35,162 nucleotides of DNA, from assembly GCF_000485595.1 (NCBI RefSeq), contig NW_014577800.1, positions 90,984 through 126,145 of the forward strand, read 5' to 3'. Below are positions 30,766 through 35,162 of this stretch, piece by piece. A program made the position numbers and the translations under genes. This stretch comes from Priapulus caudatus. Lineage: Eukaryota > Priapulida > Priapulimorpha > Priapulimorphida > Priapulidae. The notes below the pieces were generated by a model. It searched no databases. It was not told the origin of the DNA and saw only the letters and a program-made list of their open reading frames with translations. Each line of letters starts with the position of its first letter. The first letter of the stretch is position 1.

Positions 30766-32500
30766 GGTACGGCAAACCACTCTGAATAGAATTGCTTACA
30801 GTGTTTGTTGATGGGAGGTCAACCTGGAAAACAGCTCCCGCTATATCAATGACGGAGCATCACGACCAGGAAGTCGTACCTAGGAATGTTCGTCGCTCAT
30901 AGCACTTACACTTGCGACACTCTCTGTATTCAATTATACCACATTTACAGGCAAAGAAGTAATGGACGGCTTACTTTGACCGAATTACCTTTATTAGTAG
31001 ATTCATTATGATTGGTAAGTGTACTAAACTCACTGTTGTTTGCGCAATACTACGCATCGAATTTCAATGTAAAATGCAATTTCTATCGTTATTAGCTATC
31101 ATTCTATAAATTGCATTAAGCCTATAGCATATATATATATATATATAATATATATATATATATAATATAGGTATACCCATATTAGCGCACACCCTATTGT
31201 AAAATTACGAGATTGTTAATTGTCCGTAATAACCATGATTTCTCTACACTTTACTCAGAGGTAAGAGTTGTCTTTTATAATACAACATCGCTAGCAGTGT
31301 CTGTAAAACCCTGTTGTCAGTTCATATGGGACAGGATTGTCCAAACGCTTGACAGTGGCACGGTTCAGCCCGAGCAGCATTTATATATATATATGACATA
31401 GAGCCGTAGATCAATCTCACTACTTTGATAAAACAACAACTCTTTCTATGAGCATCGCAGATGAAATTCGCATTCACAATTACACTTAAAACCACCATAA
31501 TAGTATAATAACCAATATTAACCATAATTAACCATATTACACCATATTTACTTAGACAATGACATTATAGTCCAGTTACGGACATTAGAGCGATAACATT
31601 TCGAACACTATCTTATACTCATAGAAATGGCATAGCACAGATGTAATGCCAATTATGTTCAGGTTAATTAAACGAGTAATGTTATAGCGCTGTATGACAT
31701 AAATAAAGAAATAAAAATGCTCATAAATAGCAGGGATTTCAACCGGGACATTTCCCATGGAGTCCCCAATGGATTCACTATATGTTTCAGTAACATGTGT
31801 CATTTTAAGCTGAGCTCATGTTGCATACGACGACGACCGACAGACAGACAGACATACAGACAAACAACAGACAAATACACAGACCGGACGCACCGCACGC
31901 CACAACATCACAATACGTATATATATAACACGTACGCACACAAACACGCAGCACACACACCACGCACTCACACAACACACAACACACACACACACACAAC
32001 ACACACACACACAACACACCACACACACACACGACACACCACACAACACATACACAACTCCGGATCCAACGGCATGCATACAGACGTTTCCCACTACAGT
32101 GTCACTACATATACCGTAAGCAAGCAAGTTGCCCCTCATGTACATATACGTGCTCTCGGCGAGGAAAGTAAGCCAGTGGGTTAGCATTAAGACGTGAAGC
32201 GTTACAACAAGACCACCGTACCGGGAGGTGATTACGTGTCTGCATGCGAATCCGGTTGAAGTTCGCTTGTAATGGGCGCCCCTAGCAACGCGTGCACGCT
32301 CAACGCGCCCGTTAAATGCATAGTACGACCTGCTGTAATTAAATGTTAAAACGATATCGTACGGCAGGAGTCCGAGAACACACACGCGTCGCAGACACAC
32401 ACTTTTACCACACTTGCTATACACGTACACGCAGTAAGTCTATCTTACACACACGCGAACGTACACAGACACAAATACGTGCATGGTTCCTGGCCGGTGC
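30766..32500. other. Intergenic with simple repeats; one exon-like segment
   Basis: Includes (TA)n near 31130-31165, GACA units near 31843-31870 and a CA block at 31925-32050. The stretch 30802-30901 has exon-like properties on the + strand (acceptor TTGCTTACAG, then an open frame to TAG 30899-30901) but no recognised product. Confidence 0.4.
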
Positions 32501-33268
32501 ACCCCGGGAGAGCGCGATTGCAGCTCGCGAACAAGTGAAACTATCGCGATGAAAAGGAAACAATGCTGATTTTGGCCGCGGTCCCGTGCGCACTGTCGCC
32601 CGCGTTAAGTGGAGCATGGGTCGCGCAGGTACTACCAAGCGTTGTGTTCGTTGATCGTCTCTGTCGAAGGGGAGGCGACACGGTGTGTGCAGATGACCCA
32701 GAAAGAAATCACGCGCGCGCGCGAGAAGGCAGTGCAGCACCGCCGGTTCTCTTCATCAGCCGCACGGGGAGTCCCTCTGTGCTTATGCGTTATAGTTCGC
32801 TCTACCGTTAGGCGGGCGTAGATCTCTGGAGGAACGTCGCGTGGGGACGGATGAAGCGGTAAGCTTGCATCGTTGGGTATTCCCGCCGTGAGAACCCGCA
32901 GCGTTGCAATTCGTGAGGTTGTCGCCATCGCAGTACGACACGTCCGTCACCGCGGCAACCCAGCGCTCACCGCTCGGTGGAAAATCCGTAGATCGGCCTC
33001 TCGTTGAAAAGCGCGTTTATACAACCCCCGCGTGACCCATAGCAGCAGCAACAGCCGGACCTGCAGAGACACGAGTGTTGTGCAAGATTGCTTCACTCGG
33101 GGCAGGAGGGTTCGGTTGACGATGACAGAATAACGTGAATGTTCGCCCACCCTGATGCGCGCAGGAACGCACATCTCTGAATAGCGTAGCGAGTCCGTGA
33201 AGTCGAACTGCCGAATGTCACGCTAAGCGTTCGCTACACCTGTGACCGGACGTTCACCTGCGAGAGAG
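32500..33268 (+). promoter_or_regulatory. CpG-rich leader/promoter region of the right-hand gene
   Basis: GC- and CpG-richer than the rest of the window (for example CGCGCGCGCGCGAG near 32713) and lying just upstream of the signal-peptide exon. Promoter or 5' UTR is inferred from position and composition. Confidence 0.4.
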
Positions 33269-33373
33269 ATGCTCTCGCACGTGCCCAGCCTCCGTTACGG
33301 ATGCCTTTGGATTACATTACTATTCATCTCCGGTGCAAGCTGCTACCCTCCTGGACCGATCCAAGCTCGCTTG
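33269..33373 (+). CDS. Unknown secreted protein, exon 1 (signal peptide)
   Basis: 35 codons ending GPIQARL, donor GTGAGT, in-frame upstream stop at 33224-33226. Confidence 0.55.
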
Positions 33374-35042
33374 GTGAGTACGTGTACGTGACATCGTAGA
33401 ACGATGGTGACGTTGAAAAGGTCAACGAGGTATTGGGCCGTGATAGTCATTTACTAAGTTCTTGCTAGATGATTAGCAAGCCAACTAATAGCCAAGATCG
33501 AAATCAGGAAGTGAATGCCCGAAACTCGATTTAGTCAAAGAGGTTCTGTATGACACGTTTCCGATGGGGGGAAGTAACTAGACCAGCTTCTTCGCTTTCG
33601 GACGACAATATACATCAATCTAGAATAAAATGCAAGCGAGGAATCACGCGGTGTGTTCGTGCAACACGATATTACAGCAGTGATTATACTCTCATCATTT
33701 ATGATTGAATAATATATTATATTATATGCGCGAAGAACGTATTTAAGGACAGTGAACGCGACCGGCATACTATGTAAATGAGTCAGCCTAGGCTCATGAC
33801 CACGGTGGATAATGACCACGCGGTACCGTTATAATTACCACGGTGAACTCGACCGGCATACTAACAGCTAGGGGTTAATAATGACAAATTGTCATTAATT
33901 TGTCATTATTAGCCCCTGATACTATGTAAATGGGTCTAACCTAGACTCATGACCACGGTGAATAGTAACCACGGTGAGTGGGACGTGTGGAGCTAATAGC
34001 CATGCAAAACACGGACGTGCTCCAATCTGCATGCTTGGTATAGCAAGTGAAGTGAAAGAGAGTGCGTGCACGCTTACATCGACTTAAGTACATTACTAGC
34101 TCTCGGGCTTTTCTTTTAGGTTCGAAAAATTACTCTATAATGCATAATAAAAGCACAAGTGTTCGTTCTCCTTTGTGTTACTTTTAAATGCAACACCACC
34201 GTCGAAACGAAAGCTGAAGTCACGACGACAGAGTATGAGCCCATTTCAGTAGTTCGGGTTAACACCGCCAGAGCGGCAATATATGGGTATATGCGACCAC
34301 GCGCACTGGTTTATATAAATGAAACTCTTTGTTGGTATTCCATTTCTTAACGCTGTTATAAGCAATTATAAATACTTCGAATTCATACTTAAATCCAACA
34401 GATTATAGTGTTTTTATGTCGTATCAAAATTTTGGTCTGCATTCAACGGCGTAGCTTAGTAATATAGGTGTGCGCGCGGTAACTATATGGAAACATTTAA
34501 TCATCTATCTGTCGATTTTCATTGGGATTAGTTTATTTTAAAAGAAAATAGCTCAATGTGAAGTACAATTTATTTGTGAAAACAGTGTTTTTTAATGTTT
34601 TCGTAATATGTTAATGCAATGTAACTGCGCGACTTTCCCAACATTTCGGAATTATCTGCATTGACTTGAAATGATTCGTTTATCATATCGTAATAATCAA
34701 AACCGCGTCATCTTTACAGACACAAGGGAACTCTATAATAAAACAAATGTCAAAATGCATTAAAATTACTCATTACGAACGAAATTATCGAAATAAACTA
34801 ACAAATCTAAATGTGCTTTTATTATAGTCGATGTATTCATTATCGGTGATAATAATGAATTCTGCTTTGCTGAATTGCAGGCCACGCGGGGTTCCCGCGT
34901 GGGGGCGCTACAGTTTCGTCAGGGAATCGTAAAGGAAAAGTACGACAATCAGGAGAAAAGGAGAATTTCCAATATTATGGGCGAGATCGAGGCTATACTA
35001 GACGACAAGCATGGTCTACGGAGCAGCAATGACTCGAACGAT
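33269..35042 (+). CDS. Secreted protein of unknown family, first two exons (3' partial)
   Basis: Exon 1 (33269-33373) encodes 35 residues starting MLSHVPSLRYGC with a hydrophobic stretch LWITLLFISGASC, a likely signal peptide. TAA at 33224-33226 is in frame upstream, which supports this ATG. The donor is GTGAGT at 33374. Exon 2 starts at 34881 after TTGCTGAATTGCAG, in phase 0. It stays open to the window end; a possible donor GTACGA at 35043 would give 54 codons. Exon 2 is polar and partly helical: QFRQGIVKEKYDNQEKRR then ISNIMGEIEAILDDKHGL, with a basic KRR site. A secreted precursor (growth-factor prodomain or neuropeptide-like) is possible, but I do not recognise a family. The coupling rests on phase and splice signals. 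Confidence 0.55.
33751..33976. repeat. Tandem duplication, one copy carrying an insertion
   Basis: A segment with ACCGGCATACTA, TGTAAATG, CTCATGACCACGGTG occurs twice: from about 33751 and again from about 33844. The second copy is split by the 33864-33918 insertion. This intron also has extra ACCACGGTGA motifs. Confidence 0.85.
33864..33918. mobile_element. 55 bp palindromic micro-MITE with 6 bp target duplication
   Basis: Arms AGGGGTTAATAATGACAAAT(T) at 33870-33890 and its inverse at 33897-33917 match at 20 of 21 positions around a 6-base centre. ATACTA lies on both sides (33858-33863, 33919-33924), whereas the paralogous empty site at 33767-33772 has it once. Confidence 0.8.
34881..35042 (+). 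CDS. Unknown secreted protein, exon 2
   Basis: Acceptor TTGCTGAATTGCAG, phase 0. Starts ATRGSRVGALQFRQGI. The 3' boundary is uncertain. The first bases form a hairpin (see the repeat at 34882-34902). Confidence 0.5.
34882..34902. repeat. GC-rich hairpin at the start of an exon
   Basis: CCACGCGGG, loop GTT, CCCGCGTGG: a perfect nine-base-pair stem immediately after the exon acceptor. Confidence 0.8.
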
Positions 35043-35088
35043 GTACGAAACTGCTACGTCGTAACGTCACGAACATCTCTGAGTGTGT

Positions 35089-35162
35089 ACTCATGTACCC
35101 TACCTACACGGTGCATATCTAACTCATGTACCTACCTACACGGTGCATACCTAACTCATGTA
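35089..35162. repeat. Tandem repeat, about 32-33 bp unit, at the window edge
   Basis: ACTCATGTACC(C)TACCTACACGG and the rest of a 32-33 base unit occurs twice and begins a third time at the end of the window. Confidence 0.9.

Overview
The window is nuclear DNA of an invertebrate animal. It carries spliced genes with GT-AG introns and strong similarity to animal proteins. It also has long GT/CA, GA and GATA/GACA microsatellites and many small inverted-repeat elements. No ribosomal or transfer RNA gene, CRISPR array or bacterial-type operon was seen. The phylum cannot be fixed from this sequence; a marine invertebrate is a guess from repeat style.

Genes, left to right. (1) 1559-7787, + strand: seven 3' exons of the PP2A regulatory B subunit of the B55 (PPP2R2) family. 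They give 387 residues from the beta-propeller through the stop; about 60 N-terminal residues lie upstream of the window. (2) about 13052-14637, - strand: a small gene for a secreted protein with a thyroglobulin type-1 domain. A signal-peptide exon and a TY-1 exon join in phase; the last exon is uncertain. (3) 15987-25624, - strand: a cytosolic ALDH1/ALDH2-type aldehyde dehydrogenase with 13 coding exons found, from start to stop, and a poly(A) signal. One internal exon of about 130 nt is missing; it should lie in a 3 kb intron filled with low-complexity DNA. (4) 33269 to the right edge, + strand: the first two exons of an unrecognised secreted protein, with a CpG-rich leader.

Layout: the PP2A gene points toward the TY-1 and ALDH genes (tail to tail). 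ALDH and the last gene are divergent, with about 7.6 kb between their start codons. Function links between neighbours are not evident.

Repeats: positions 1-1190 are GA/GATA/GACA simple repeats. The first PP2A intron holds three inverted-repeat elements in a row, and a later PP2A intron holds a TTAA-flanked one. An inverted-repeat element ends 12 bp inside ALDH intron 1. ALDH intron 3 carries several hundred bases of TGTGGG-type repeat. At 26.5-27.9 kb, two inverted arms of about 500 bp have ends with a hammerhead-ribozyme-like core, suggesting a Penelope-like or foldback element. At 33.75-33.98 kb a duplicated segment shows one copy empty and one carrying a 55 bp palindromic insertion flanked by a 6 bp duplication. 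This is the cleanest new mobile-element signal in the window.
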